Below, piece after piece: positions 1 to 7,495 of a stretch of 33,580 bases of DNA. The stretch lies in the NCBI GenBank assembly GCA_021787935.1, contig JAJYLC010000002.1, forward strand, positions 1-33,580, in the 5' to 3' direction. The DNA is from Chloroflexota bacterium (GTDB taxonomy: Bacteria; Chloroflexota; Dehalococcoidia; SZUA-161). The notes beneath the pieces were generated by a model. That model had not been told where the DNA came from, ran no database searches, and saw nothing but the letters and a program-made list of their open reading frames with translations. The first letter of the stretch is position 1, and each line of letters begins with the position of its first letter. The translations under genes were made by a program, and so were the position numbers.

Positions 1-73
1 TTCTAAGTCAGCCCATCGCATGTTAAGTATGCGGTAGGCATGGTCTTGAGAGTGAAGGAACAGGAGGAACGAG

Positions 74-862
74 ATGAAGAGATTCAAAAACAAAGTGGTC
101 TTAATCACCGGCTGTGCGGAGGGAATGGGTCATGCCATCACGCTGGCTTTCGCCCGGGAGGGTGCCATCGTGGTGCCCACAGACATCAACACGAAGTTGC
201 TGGCGAAAACTGCAAAAGAAGCCTCTAAATTGAGTGGTTGCCCAGTTGACTGGTTCAAGATGGATGTTACCAAGAAAGACGAGATTGCAAAGGTGGTGAA
301 GGCGATTATAGACAAGCACGGCCGCATCGACGTTCTGGTTAACAACGCCGGGGTCTCTACCATGAACCCGGTAGTGGACTTGACCGAGGAAGAATGGGAC
401 TTCTGCATGGACGTGAACGCAAAAGGTCCGTTTTTGGTGACAAAGGCAGTCCTGCCCCACATGATTGCCGCCAAGAGCGGCAAAATCGTCAACACTGCTT
501 CAGTTGCCGGTAAAGGCGCAACCGCCTTTCAGGCGCACTACGGAGCTTCCAAGGCAGCGGTTATCGCCTTCACCCAGGCGTTGTCGAAGGAAGTCGGTGA
601 GTATCATATCAATGTCAATGCAGTGTGCCCCGGAATGATTAAGACTGCCATGCAGGACCGCGAGATGGTCTGGGAGGGCAAGCTGCGTGGCATGAATCCC
701 GAAGACCTGCGCTTTATGGGTTGTCAGTTCATACCCTGGGGTCGCAATGGGGAACCTGAAGATGTGGCGAAGGTGGTCCTTTTCCTGGCATCACCGGATG
801 CGGAATACATCACTGGGCAGGCCATCAACGTCACCGGTGGTTTGATCATGGTCACGCATTAG
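74..862 (+). CDS. SDR family NAD(P)-dependent oxidoreductase
   Basis: Classical short-chain dehydrogenase/reductase of 262 aa, the usual length for the family. Seen: the cofactor glycine motif TGCAEGMG (residues 12-19), an acidic residue at the end of beta-2 (PTDIN, D37) that favours NAD(H), NNAG at 90-93, and the catalytic set N115, S143 and YGASK (Y156, K160). VCPGMIKT and the C-terminal ITGQAINVTGG are also typical. The ATG at 74 is set by AGGAGG six bases upstream. The gene ends five bases before the ORF of the M20 amidohydrolase, so the two are probably co-transcribed and act on related substrates. By family it oxidises or reduces an alcohol/ketone in the cytoplasm; the substrate is unknown. 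Confidence 0.93.
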   Translation: MKRFKNKVVLITGCAEGMGHAITLAFAREGAIVVPTDINTKLLAKTAKEASKLSGCPVDWFKMDVTKKDEIAKVVKAIIDKHGRIDVLVNNAGVSTMNPVVDLTEEEWDFCMDVNAKGPFLVTKAVLPHMIAAKSGKIVNTASVAGKGATAFQAHYGASKAAVIAFTQALSKEVGEYHINVNAVCPGMIKTAMQDREMVWEGKLRGMNPEDLRFMGCQFIPWGRNGEPEDVAKVVLFLASPDAEYITGQAINVTGGLIMVTH

Positions 863-894
863 GCTGAATGCTATCCCCCAATAGGAGGGCCAAC

Positions 895-2208
895 GTGATC
901 GATGCTAAGGTTCGCACGAATATCCTGCGGGCGGTTGACGGCCTGAAGGACGAGCTGGTGCAGTTGGTCTGCGACACGGTCCGTATCCCAAGTTGCACTT
1001 CGATGCCCGAGGGTTCGAACTCTGGCGATACCACGGTCGATATGAGCGGGGAAACACGGGTCAACCATGCCTTCAAGCGGGTTATGGAATCCTGCGGCCT
1101 GGAGACCGACATGTGGGAAGTGGCGAAAGGCCGGGCCAATCTGGTAGGAATCTGGCGCGGGAAAGGAAGAGGTCGCTCCCTCCTCTTCAACGGGCATGTG
1201 GATGTCGTGCCGCCTGGCCCTGTCGAGAAATGGACTGTGGCTGATCCCTGGAGCGGGGAAATCATCGCTGGGAAGATTTACGGCCGCGGCTCGACCGACA
1301 TGAAAGGCGGGGTAGCAGCCGCTGTTTTTGCCATGAAGGCGCTGCTGAAAGCCGGTTATCGCCCCAAGGGGGACGCTTTCATCCAGAGTGTGGTTGGAGA
1401 AGAGACCATGGAGACAGATGCGGGAACCGGCGCGGCGCTTCAGCGCGGCTACAGAGCCGACGCGGCTATTGTGTGCGAGCCGTCGAGCCCGCCTCAGCGG
1501 TTCTCCATCAACATTGCATCGCCAGGGCTGGTCTTGATGCAGGTCAAAGTGAGAGGCAAGGCAGCGCACATCTCAATGCGCTCTGAACTGATCAGGCCCG
1601 GAGGCCTGGGTGCTGCCGTGGGCGTATCAGCCATTGACAAGACGTTCTTGGTCTACCAGGCTCTGCTCAAATTGGAGGAGGAGTGGGGGCAGACGAAACG
1701 CCACCCTGCTTTCACTCGTCCCGGCCATTTCGTCCTTTTCCCCGAAGTTATCCAGGGTGGGGACATGTTGGCAGCTTCCATCCCTGAGGAATGCTACATG
1801 ATTTACATCATCTGGCACCCTCCGCAGGATACTGCGGAGAGCGTAGGCGAGGAAATCAAAGCTCATATAGCGCGCTTTGCGCAGACCGACCCCTGGCTCC
1901 GTGAGAACCCACCTGAAGTGTACGTACCGTTATTCAGCTGGCCGCCATTTGAGACTTCGCCGGAGGAACCCATCTGCAAAGCTGCTGCTATAGCGAGCGA
2001 GGCGGTATTCCATCGACCGGCAATGTTGTATGGTGGTGGCTTCACCAGCGATGCCAGTTTCATCCGGCAGGCAGGAATTCCCACGATTGTGATGGGTCCG
2101 GGCACCACCGGAGTAGCGCACGGATTTAATGAGTACATCGAGATTCAAGACCTTGTGGATGCGGCCAAGCTATATGCCATGACTATTGTCGAATGGTGCG
2201 GCATCTAA
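895..2208 (+). CDS. M20 family metallo-amidohydrolase (ArgE/DapE/carboxypeptidase G2-like)
   Basis: Zinc-dependent amidohydrolase of the M20 family, predicted to cleave an N-acyl amino acid or small peptide amide in the cytoplasm. The metal and catalytic motifs are visible: GHVDVVPPG (His near residue 101), GSTDMKGG (Asp near 135), GEET (tandem Glu near 169), CEPSS, and the C-terminal HGFNEYI histidine. The ORF track begins at 868, but GGAGG lies at 884-888, six bases before an in-frame GTG at 895. That start gives 437 aa and avoids translating the ribosome site itself. The gene closely follows the SDR gene, suggesting one transcript. The family includes ArgE, DapE and acylase-type enzymes, and I cannot choose among them. 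Confidence 0.9.
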   Translation: MIDAKVRTNILRAVDGLKDELVQLVCDTVRIPSCTSMPEGSNSGDTTVDMSGETRVNHAFKRVMESCGLETDMWEVAKGRANLVGIWRGKGRGRSLLFNGHVDVVPPGPVEKWTVADPWSGEIIAGKIYGRGSTDMKGGVAAAVFAMKALLKAGYRPKGDAFIQSVVGEETMETDAGTGAALQRGYRADAAIVCEPSSPPQRFSINIASPGLVLMQVKVRGKAAHISMRSELIRPGGLGAAVGVSAIDKTFLVYQALLKLEEEWGQTKRHPAFTRPGHFVLFPEVIQGGDMLAASIPEECYMIYIIWHPPQDTAESVGEEIKAHIARFAQTDPWLRENPPEVYVPLFSWPPFETSPEEPICKAAAIASEAVFHRPAMLYGGGFTSDASFIRQAGIPTIVMGPGTTGVAHGFNEYIEIQDLVDAAKLYAMTIVEWCGI

Positions 2209-2269
2209 AAGGCACGTCAGACCGCCATCCTAAAGCGGATGAGGCAACCCTTCATTATTCCGATTTCTC

Positions 2270-3193
2270 CTAATCATCCGTCTGCCAATCGGACTTCACA
2301 TATTCCTGATTTCTACCAACGCCTTCTTCCACAAGCTGTTCGCTGGAGAATCTGGCCAGGAGTATTGTTCCCAAAAGGATCGCAGCCAGGCCGCCGAGCC
2401 GCAAATCACGGTATAGCAACTCCCGCGGGAAAGCCTCCCTCAGAGCAAACACCCCCATGAAAATAGTGATTAGCCGCGAACAGAAATCCGATACAGCCGT
2501 TACCACAATGGCTCTGCCCTGCTGGTATCCACGAGAGATCAAAAGAACGCCGACAAGATAAAACAATATCAAGAAAGGCGGAACAAGCCCAAGAGCGATG
2601 ATATTTGCTTTCTCATTTATGGAATCCATCATAGACTTGGTTAGAACATCACCCAATCCCAGCAGTACCCCGGCAAAAATACTGAACACGACAAGCCAGT
2701 TAAAACCGAAACCAAATATTCTCTTGGCTGCGTAGATAACAAAGCAAATTGCAATGACCGCCGCCACAGCCGGAACCAGACGCGAGGGAATCATCACACT
2801 AGCAGTCTGATTTCCACTCGACTCACTGAATCCCAGTGCGATAATACCTGCGGTAACAATAATCACTCCCATCCACTCCCAGGCCTTTAGACGGTGGTGC
2901 AGGAAGAATATGGAGAAAAAAGCAAGAATTACAAACCCAGACCCCTGGATGGAACGGGCCAGGGAAACGGGGGTATAATTCAATGCGAACACAAATAGGC
3001 CCCAACCAAACCCGGATATAAGCATACCGCCAATCCATTTTCTGGAAAATACAAATGCCTTGATAACCTTGGATAACTTCCGGCTCACCTCAATTTTGGG
3101 CAGTGTGTCGGCTGCCTGTTTCTGCCATACCACCCCCACGTCCCAGCAAACAGCGCAAACGGTGATCAACAGGATGCTTATCCAGATAGACAC
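2270..3193 (-). CDS. EamA/DMT-superfamily transporter-like membrane protein
   Basis: Integral membrane protein of 307 aa with about ten hydrophobic segments arranged as two similar halves, as in drug/metabolite transporters. Hydrophobic stretches start at the N-terminus (ISILLITVCAVCW) and recur through the protein, with the half-repeat feature RSIQGSGFVILAFFSIFFLHHRL near the end of the first half and a matching VTAVSDFCSRLITIFMGVFALRE in the second. The last ~25 residues are hydrophilic and acidic. The gene lies downstream of tRNA-Arg on the same strand and converges with the M20 gene, 61 bases apart. The transported compound is unknown. NIPA-like magnesium transporters share this fold and are an alternative. 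Confidence 0.8.
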   Translation of the reverse strand: MSIWISILLITVCAVCWDVGVVWQKQAADTLPKIEVSRKLSKVIKAFVFSRKWIGGMLISGFGWGLFVFALNYTPVSLARSIQGSGFVILAFFSIFFLHHRLKAWEWMGVIIVTAGIIALGFSESSGNQTASVMIPSRLVPAVAAVIAICFVIYAAKRIFGFGFNWLVVFSIFAGVLLGLGDVLTKSMMDSINEKANIIALGLVPPFLILFYLVGVLLISRGYQQGRAIVVTAVSDFCSRLITIFMGVFALREAFPRELLYRDLRLGGLAAILLGTILLARFSSEQLVEEGVGRNQEYVKSDWQTDD

Positions 3194-3333
3194 TTTTTAC
3201 TTCTTTCTTCTTTTCAGTTCATCTTGGCCACCCGGCCTCACTCAAACAACCCACGAAGTTGTATCTTTGGGAGCGGGCACTAGTAGAAAACTTAGCGGCA
3301 ATTGGTTGAGGTAAATAGATTACCAAACCATTA

Positions 3334-3408
3334 TGGCACCCCTGGCGGGACTCGAACCCGCGCTCCTGGCTCCGGAGGCCAGTGCTCTATCCTCTGAGCT
3401 ACAGGGGC
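3334..3408 (-). tRNA. tRNA-Arg (anticodon CCG)
   Basis: On the minus strand the sequence folds as a cloverleaf: acceptor GCCCCTG pairing with CAGGGGT, D-arm GCTC...GAGC, anticodon arm CTGGC-CTCCGGA-GCCAG, T-arm GCGGG-TTCGAGT-CCCGC, discriminator G, and an encoded CCA. The anticodon CCG reads the arginine codon CGG. The first acceptor pair is a G-U wobble. Total length is 75 nt including CCA. Confidence 0.96.
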
Positions 3409-3416
3409 ACAGCAGT

Positions 3417-3445
3417 ATAATACTCTTACGTAGTTACGCTTTCAA
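3417..3445 (-). promoter_or_regulatory. sigma70-type promoter for tRNA-Arg
   Basis: Read on the minus strand: TTGAAA, a 17-base spacer, then TATTAT. The expected start lies only a few bases before the tRNA 5' end, so the primary transcript would carry almost no leader. Confidence 0.6.
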
Positions 3446-3454
3446 GATTGAGAG

Positions 3455-4273
3455 TTATTTCCTGAGGGCGTATTCCTCGCCCGTAACACGCACCCTGTTC
3501 TCTTTGACCAGCTTCCTCAGGTGAGCCAGCACCTGCCTTCGTGCCAGCTCCAGAAGACGCTGGTCCAACTCCGGGTATATCTCAGCTACCAGCTTCGCTA
3601 TAGTCTTCTTGCCCTGCCTCAGGCTGGATAAGACCTGCCGCTCCCTCTCGCCGCGGTGCTCAATCAGCTCCTCGATTTTGCGCTCGGGTTCATGTATCGG
3701 CGGGCCGTGTCCAGGGCATATCATACGGATATCGTATTTCAGAAGCTTCTTCAGGGAGTCTATGTACTGCGTCATGTCGCCATCAGGAGCATCCACGACT
3801 GTAGTGCCTATGCCCAGGATATGGTCTCCGGTGAATAGAATCTTACTCTCCCGCATATAGACGCAGATGCTGCCGGGGCTGTGGCCCGGCGTGTAGACCG
3901 TTTCCAGGCGTATGCCGCCCAAATCCAGGACATCACCATCCCCGACCAGCATGTCGCCCGTAACGTGATACACCATTCTCGCCTTGCCGGCGGCAAGGGA
4001 ATGCATCACGATTTGAGCGCCAGTCGCTTTCTTGATGGTGCGGCAGCCACCGATGTGGTCAGGATGGGGATGGGTGATTATTATATATGCCAGCTTCAGC
4101 GGGGCCAGGCCCTTAATGTACTCAATCCTGCACCTGGCTGCCTCTCTGTCTTCAAAGCCTGTATCTATGAGCGCAGCCTCTTTACCCGCCACAAGGTATA
4201 CGTTGGGCACATATACACCCATAAAGGTCCAGGTGGGCACCTGAATCGAGTGAACGCCAGGCTCTATTTCCAT
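3455..4273 (-). CDS. MBL fold metallo-hydrolase
   Basis: Metallo-beta-lactamase superfamily hydrolase of 272 aa. Metal-binding motifs are all present: THPHPDHIGG (HxHxDH), the downstream histidine of GHSPGS, the aspartate of FTGDHIL and the final histidine of CPGHGPP. The last ~70 residues form a basic helical domain (LAHLRKLVKENRVRVTG) resembling the winged-helix tail seen in beta-lactamase-like protein 2 (LACTB2-type) hydrolases. The gene follows TerC by 22 bases on the same strand, so the two may be co-transcribed. Members of this group hydrolyse thioesters, phosphodiesters or RNA, and the substrate here is not predictable. Confidence 0.9.
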   Translation of the reverse strand: MEIEPGVHSIQVPTWTFMGVYVPNVYLVAGKEAALIDTGFEDREAARCRIEYIKGLAPLKLAYIIITHPHPDHIGGCRTIKKATGAQIVMHSLAAGKARMVYHVTGDMLVGDGDVLDLGGIRLETVYTPGHSPGSICVYMRESKILFTGDHILGIGTTVVDAPDGDMTQYIDSLKKLLKYDIRMICPGHGPPIHEPERKIEELIEHRGERERQVLSSLRQGKKTIAKLVAEIYPELDQRLLELARRQVLAHLRKLVKENRVRVTGEEYALRK

Positions 4274-4295
4274 GTTTTCTACTTACTCGCTCCAA

Positions 4296-5270
4296 CTACG
4301 ATGGGTGCTCTGGCTTCTTTCTCCCATCAGGCAACTGCGAGGGCACTGGAATCATCCCCTGTTTTCGCGGCCAGATGATAGAGGCCACCACAGCAATGAA
4401 TAGTACACCAGCAACCACGCCCAGTGCAATCTCTGTCGGTATCTCATAGATATTAGTAATCAGCATCTTGGCCCCCACAAAGATGAGGACAGCTATAAGC
4501 CCGTAACGGAGATAATAGAACAATCGCATTATCCCGGCCAGCGCGAAGTAAAGCGACCTCAGCCCCAGAATAGCGAATATATTGGAGGTGTAGACTATAA
4601 AAGGATTCAACGTAATAGCAAGCACCGCCGGGATAGAGTCCAGGGCGAACACGATATCGGTGGTTTCAATGACCAGCACCACAATCAATAGCGGCGTGGC
4701 AAGCCAGAGCCCCACCCTCCTTGTCACGAACTTACCGTCTTCGTAGTTTTCCGTCACCCCTACAAATCGCCGGAATAACCTCAGCACCGGGTTCCTTTCC
4801 GGCTCTATTTTCTCGTCCTTTTGAACAGCCATCCTCAAAGCAGTTATGACAATGAATGCTCCAAAAATATAGAACACCCAGTCGAATTTGTTCAACAGCT
4901 CTATGCCTGCCACAATGAAAACTAATCGCATGACAATCGCGCCGATGATGCCCCAGTAAAGCACTTTATGCTGATACATGGGAGGCACGGCAAAGTAGGC
5001 AAAGATGAGCAGAAAGACAAAAAGGTTGTCTATGCTGAGGGATTCCTCGATCAGGTAACAGGTCAGAAACTCCAGGGCATCGCCGTGGCCGCGCCACAGG
5101 TAAATCGCCAGGCCAAACAAGAGAGCCAGAGAAATCCAGAAAGCAGTCCACAGTAGAGCCTCTTTGACTTTGATCTCGTGAGCCCGGCGATTAAAAACCC
5201 TGAGGTCCAGGGTCAGCATCACGAACACGAAGACACCGAAGCTCACCCACCACAGAACCTGGCTGGACAT
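4296..5270 (-). CDS. TerC family integral membrane protein
   Basis: TerC-type membrane protein of 324 aa with about eight membrane segments. The family signatures are clear: EESLSIDNLFVFLLIF in the first half, and ETTDIVFALDSIPAVLAI followed by SNIFAILGLRSLYF in the second. The acidic residues inside these segments are the expected cation-coordinating positions. TerC proteins are linked to tellurite resistance and, in several bacteria, to manganese export or metal loading of exoenzymes. The C-terminus is short and charged. The 207-base gap upstream was checked for the manganese riboswitch often found before such genes and none was recognised. Confidence 0.93.
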   Translation of the reverse strand: MSSQVLWWVSFGVFVFVMLTLDLRVFNRRAHEIKVKEALLWTAFWISLALLFGLAIYLWRGHGDALEFLTCYLIEESLSIDNLFVFLLIFAYFAVPPMYQHKVLYWGIIGAIVMRLVFIVAGIELLNKFDWVFYIFGAFIVITALRMAVQKDEKIEPERNPVLRLFRRFVGVTENYEDGKFVTRRVGLWLATPLLIVVLVIETTDIVFALDSIPAVLAITLNPFIVYTSNIFAILGLRSLYFALAGIMRLFYYLRYGLIAVLIFVGAKMLITNIYEIPTEIALGVVAGVLFIAVVASIIWPRKQGMIPVPSQLPDGRKKPEHPS

Positions 5271-5477
5271 TAAAGCTGCACCTTCTTTTCTATACTGCGG
5301 CTGTAAAGTAAAGTCGGTGAAGGGATGAACGGTAAAAAGCTGCGCTGAGGAAGAAATACTCTAGTGTTCCTGGGGAAATTCTCTATGACAATGGGAGATG
5401 CTCGTGCAATAGCCGCCATCGGGTTCAGGGCATACATAAAGAGGATATTCCCGATATATTTACCTCACACCCCGGGT

Positions 5478-6872
5478 TTAAGTGAATACCCCTGCCTTCT
5501 TAAGCTCGCGGAGCTTCTTCACTATCCCCTGTTCCTCCACAAAGTGCGTGGTGTAATCTCCCTTGCGGAACGACTCGTTGTCCAGGGCCACTATATGGAA
5601 CGGGATATTAGTTTTAACCCCCTCTATCTGATATTCCTTAAGCGCCCTCTTCATGGTCTCAATGGCTTCATTGCGATTTCTGCCCCAGGACAACAGCTTG
5701 GCTATCAGAGGGTCATATTCAAATGGTATAGCGTATCCTGCGTATACGCCACCATCAACTCTGACTCCGAAACCGCCGGGCGGATTGTACGCTATGAGTT
5801 TGGCTGGCGCAGGCATGAAATTCATGAACGGATCCTCGGCATTGATCCTGCACTCTATGCTCCACCCCCGGAGTTTAATATCCTGCTGACTGTAGCCAAG
5901 CTCCTCGCCAGCAGCAACCCTTATCTGCTCCTTGACCAGATTGATACCAGTCAGAAGCTCAGTGATAGGATGCTCTACCTGAAGACGGGTATTCACTTCG
6001 TTGAAGTAGTACTCGTTATTGTCCATCGAATAGATGAACTCGACAGTCAGCGCATTGACATATTTCAATATCCTGGCCACCTTAACGGCATCAGCCCCCA
6101 TCCTCTCGCGCAGATCAGGAGTCATTATCGGAGAAGGGCCCTCCTCGATGAGCTTCTGATACCTTCTCTGAACCGAGCACTCGCGGTCGCTTACATAGAC
6201 GGTGTTGCCTTTTTTGTCAGCCAGAATCTGAAACTCCATATGCTTGGCTCTGGTGATATATTTCTCGATATAGAAAGCCGGCAAACCGAAAGCCTCGCTG
6301 CCCAGCGATTTGGCATAGTCCATGGCTGCCTGCAGCTCCTCCTTGTTCTTGGCTACTTTCATGCCTATTCCGCCGCCAGCGCCGCTTGGCTTCACAATCA
6401 CGGGGTAGCCGATGCCATCCGCAACCTCGAAAGCTTTGACCATGCCGCTGGCATCGTCTATAGCGCCATCAGAGCCGGGCGATACGGGAACGCCGTTTTT
6501 CTTCATAAGGTCACGTGACTTATGCTTGGGCTTAGCCTCGTGCATAGAATAGCTGGGAGGTCCGATGAATACAATACCCCGGGCCTCGCAGGCTTCGACA
6601 AACTTCGGATTTTCAGCCAGAAAACCGTATCCCGGGTAAATAGCTTCAACCTGGGCTTTTTCGGCTATGCCCAGTATTTTCTCAATATTCAGATAGCTGG
6701 AATTGGGTTCCGGGTCACCCAAGGGATAGGACTCATCGGCATTTTTTACGAATAGCGCTGCAGCATCCTTGTCTGAGAAAACAGCCACGGACCGTATGCC
6801 CATCTCCCTGCATTCCCTTATTGCCCGGAGTGCGATTTCCCCACGATTAGCTACCAGGATCTTTTTGAACAT
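5478..6872 (-). CDS. accC: Biotin carboxylase subunit of an acyl-CoA carboxylase
   Basis: ATP-dependent biotin carboxylase of 464 aa that would carboxylate the biotin on the neighbouring carrier protein. Domains in order: biotin carboxylase N-terminal (KKILVANRGEIALRAIR), ATP-grasp (AGGGIGMKV near residue 175; YVSDRECSVQRRYQKLIEEGPSP near 225-245), catalytic EVNTRLQVEHPITE near 290-305, and the C-terminal domain (ECRINAEDP). Two places deviate from the common consensus: HEAKPKHKSRDLM where GDK..AK is usual, and KPSGAGGGIGM where KAS.GGGG.GM is usual. The gene begins 36 bases after the carrier gene, in one operon with it. The acyl-CoA acted on is set by a carboxyltransferase, three of which lie in this window. 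Confidence 0.94.
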   Translation of the reverse strand: MFKKILVANRGEIALRAIRECREMGIRSVAVFSDKDAAALFVKNADESYPLGDPEPNSSYLNIEKILGIAEKAQVEAIYPGYGFLAENPKFVEACEARGIVFIGPPSYSMHEAKPKHKSRDLMKKNGVPVSPGSDGAIDDASGMVKAFEVADGIGYPVIVKPSGAGGGIGMKVAKNKEELQAAMDYAKSLGSEAFGLPAFYIEKYITRAKHMEFQILADKKGNTVYVSDRECSVQRRYQKLIEEGPSPIMTPDLRERMGADAVKVARILKYVNALTVEFIYSMDNNEYYFNEVNTRLQVEHPITELLTGINLVKEQIRVAAGEELGYSQQDIKLRGWSIECRINAEDPFMNFMPAPAKLIAYNPPGGFGVRVDGGVYAGYAIPFEYDPLIAKLLSWGRNRNEAIETMKRALKEYQIEGVKTNIPFHIVALDNESFRKGDYTTHFVEEQGIVKKLRELKKAGVFT

Positions 6873-6908
6873 TATCCCTTACCTTTCTAATCTGGGTGAT
6901 TAAGCTCC

Positions 6909-7130
6909 TTAACATTCGATAAGCGCGATAAGGTCTCCCGTTTCCACCGTCTGTCCCGCGGCGACCTTCACCTCCACAACCGTACCCTCTACGGGCGACA
7001 AAATCGGGTTCTGCATCTTCATAGACTGCAAGACGCAGATTTCCCCATCCTCCGTTATCGAGCAACCGGCAGTCACAGCAACACTGACTATTTTGCCCGG
7101 TATCGGAGCCTCGATTCTTTCTTGCGACAT
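6909..7130 (-). CDS. Biotin/lipoyl-binding carrier protein (minimal BCCP)
   Basis: A 73-aa protein that is only a biotinyl domain, without the N-terminal extension or Ala/Pro linker of classical AccB. The hammerhead fold pattern is complete: IEAPIPGKIV, a biotinylation loop VLQSMKMQNPI with the acceptor lysine between two methionines (Ser replaces the commoner Ala), and PVEGTVVEVKVAAGQTVETGDLIALIE. It should shuttle carboxybiotin between the biotin carboxylase encoded just downstream and a carboxyltransferase. A ribosome site (AAGGAG) precedes the ATG by 11 bases. It is the first gene of the minus-strand operon and diverges from the 7496 carboxyltransferase. Confidence 0.9.
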   Translation of the reverse strand: MSQERIEAPIPGKIVSVAVTAGCSITEDGEICVLQSMKMQNPILSPVEGTVVEVKVAAGQTVETGDLIALIEC

Positions 7131-7190
7131 CTTTACTTACACTCCTTTATCTTTCTCAGATTTCCTCCTGAAAAGACATGAACCTGAATT

Positions 7191-7219
7191 AGTTTATACT
7201 GAGTGTCATTCCGTGTCAA
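7191..7219 (-). promoter_or_regulatory. sigma70-type promoter for the biotin carrier / biotin carboxylase operon
   Basis: On the minus strand: TTGACA, 17-base spacer, TAAACT. It lies about 60 bases before the carrier ATG and in the same intergenic region as the divergent carboxyltransferase promoter. Confidence 0.6.
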
Positions 7220-7285
7220 GAAAAAAACGTTCGAGGTCGCGTATCAAGGGAAGCGCAATTACCTGCAGCAAAGCGCTGACGCCTA

Positions 7286-7383
7286 TGTCATTGCGAGCGT
7301 GAGCGAAGCAATCCCCGTACTCGTATATTGTGGAAGAGGCACAAGAGATTGCCGCGGCCTCCTTCGGATGGCCTCGCAATGAC
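7286..7383. repeat. Imperfect inverted repeat with TCATTGCGAG ends
   Basis: A ~98-base element whose ends are exact inverted copies (TCATTGCGAG at 7288-7297 and CTCGCAATGA at 7373-7382). Inner arms also pair partly (GAAGCAATC versus GATTGCCGCGG). It carries no ORF of its own and sits between the divergent biotin-carrier and carboxyltransferase genes, between their two promoters. The form is that of a small non-autonomous palindromic element; its mobility is unproven. Confidence 0.75.
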
Positions 7384-7423
7384 GCATGGTTCAGACTGGA
7401 CTAACCAATTTCTTTCAAGATAA

Positions 7424-7452
7424 TTGACGCCAGCTTCAGGAAATACTAAAAT
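7424..7452 (+). promoter_or_regulatory. sigma70-type promoter for the 7496 carboxyltransferase
   Basis: TTGACG, 17-base spacer, TAAAAT, predicting a start about 35 bases before the ATG. The same two hexamers with the same spacing occur in front of the paralogous carboxyltransferase gene at 22814. Confidence 0.62.
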
Positions 7453-7495
7453 ATAATTTAATGTCCCAAATTCAAGCACTGCCTGAAGAATCAAT

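Noticed and set aside
5271-5477. Possible yybP-ykoY manganese riboswitch before terC
   Set aside because: Such riboswitches often precede TerC genes, but the conserved GGGGAGUA and paired CCGG-type core elements were not found on the minus strand.
5364-6518. 384-aa plus-strand ORF
   Set aside because: It lies antisense to the biotin carboxylase gene, whose motifs are complete. The plus-strand translation has no recognisable domain and no ribosome site; it is a shadow frame.
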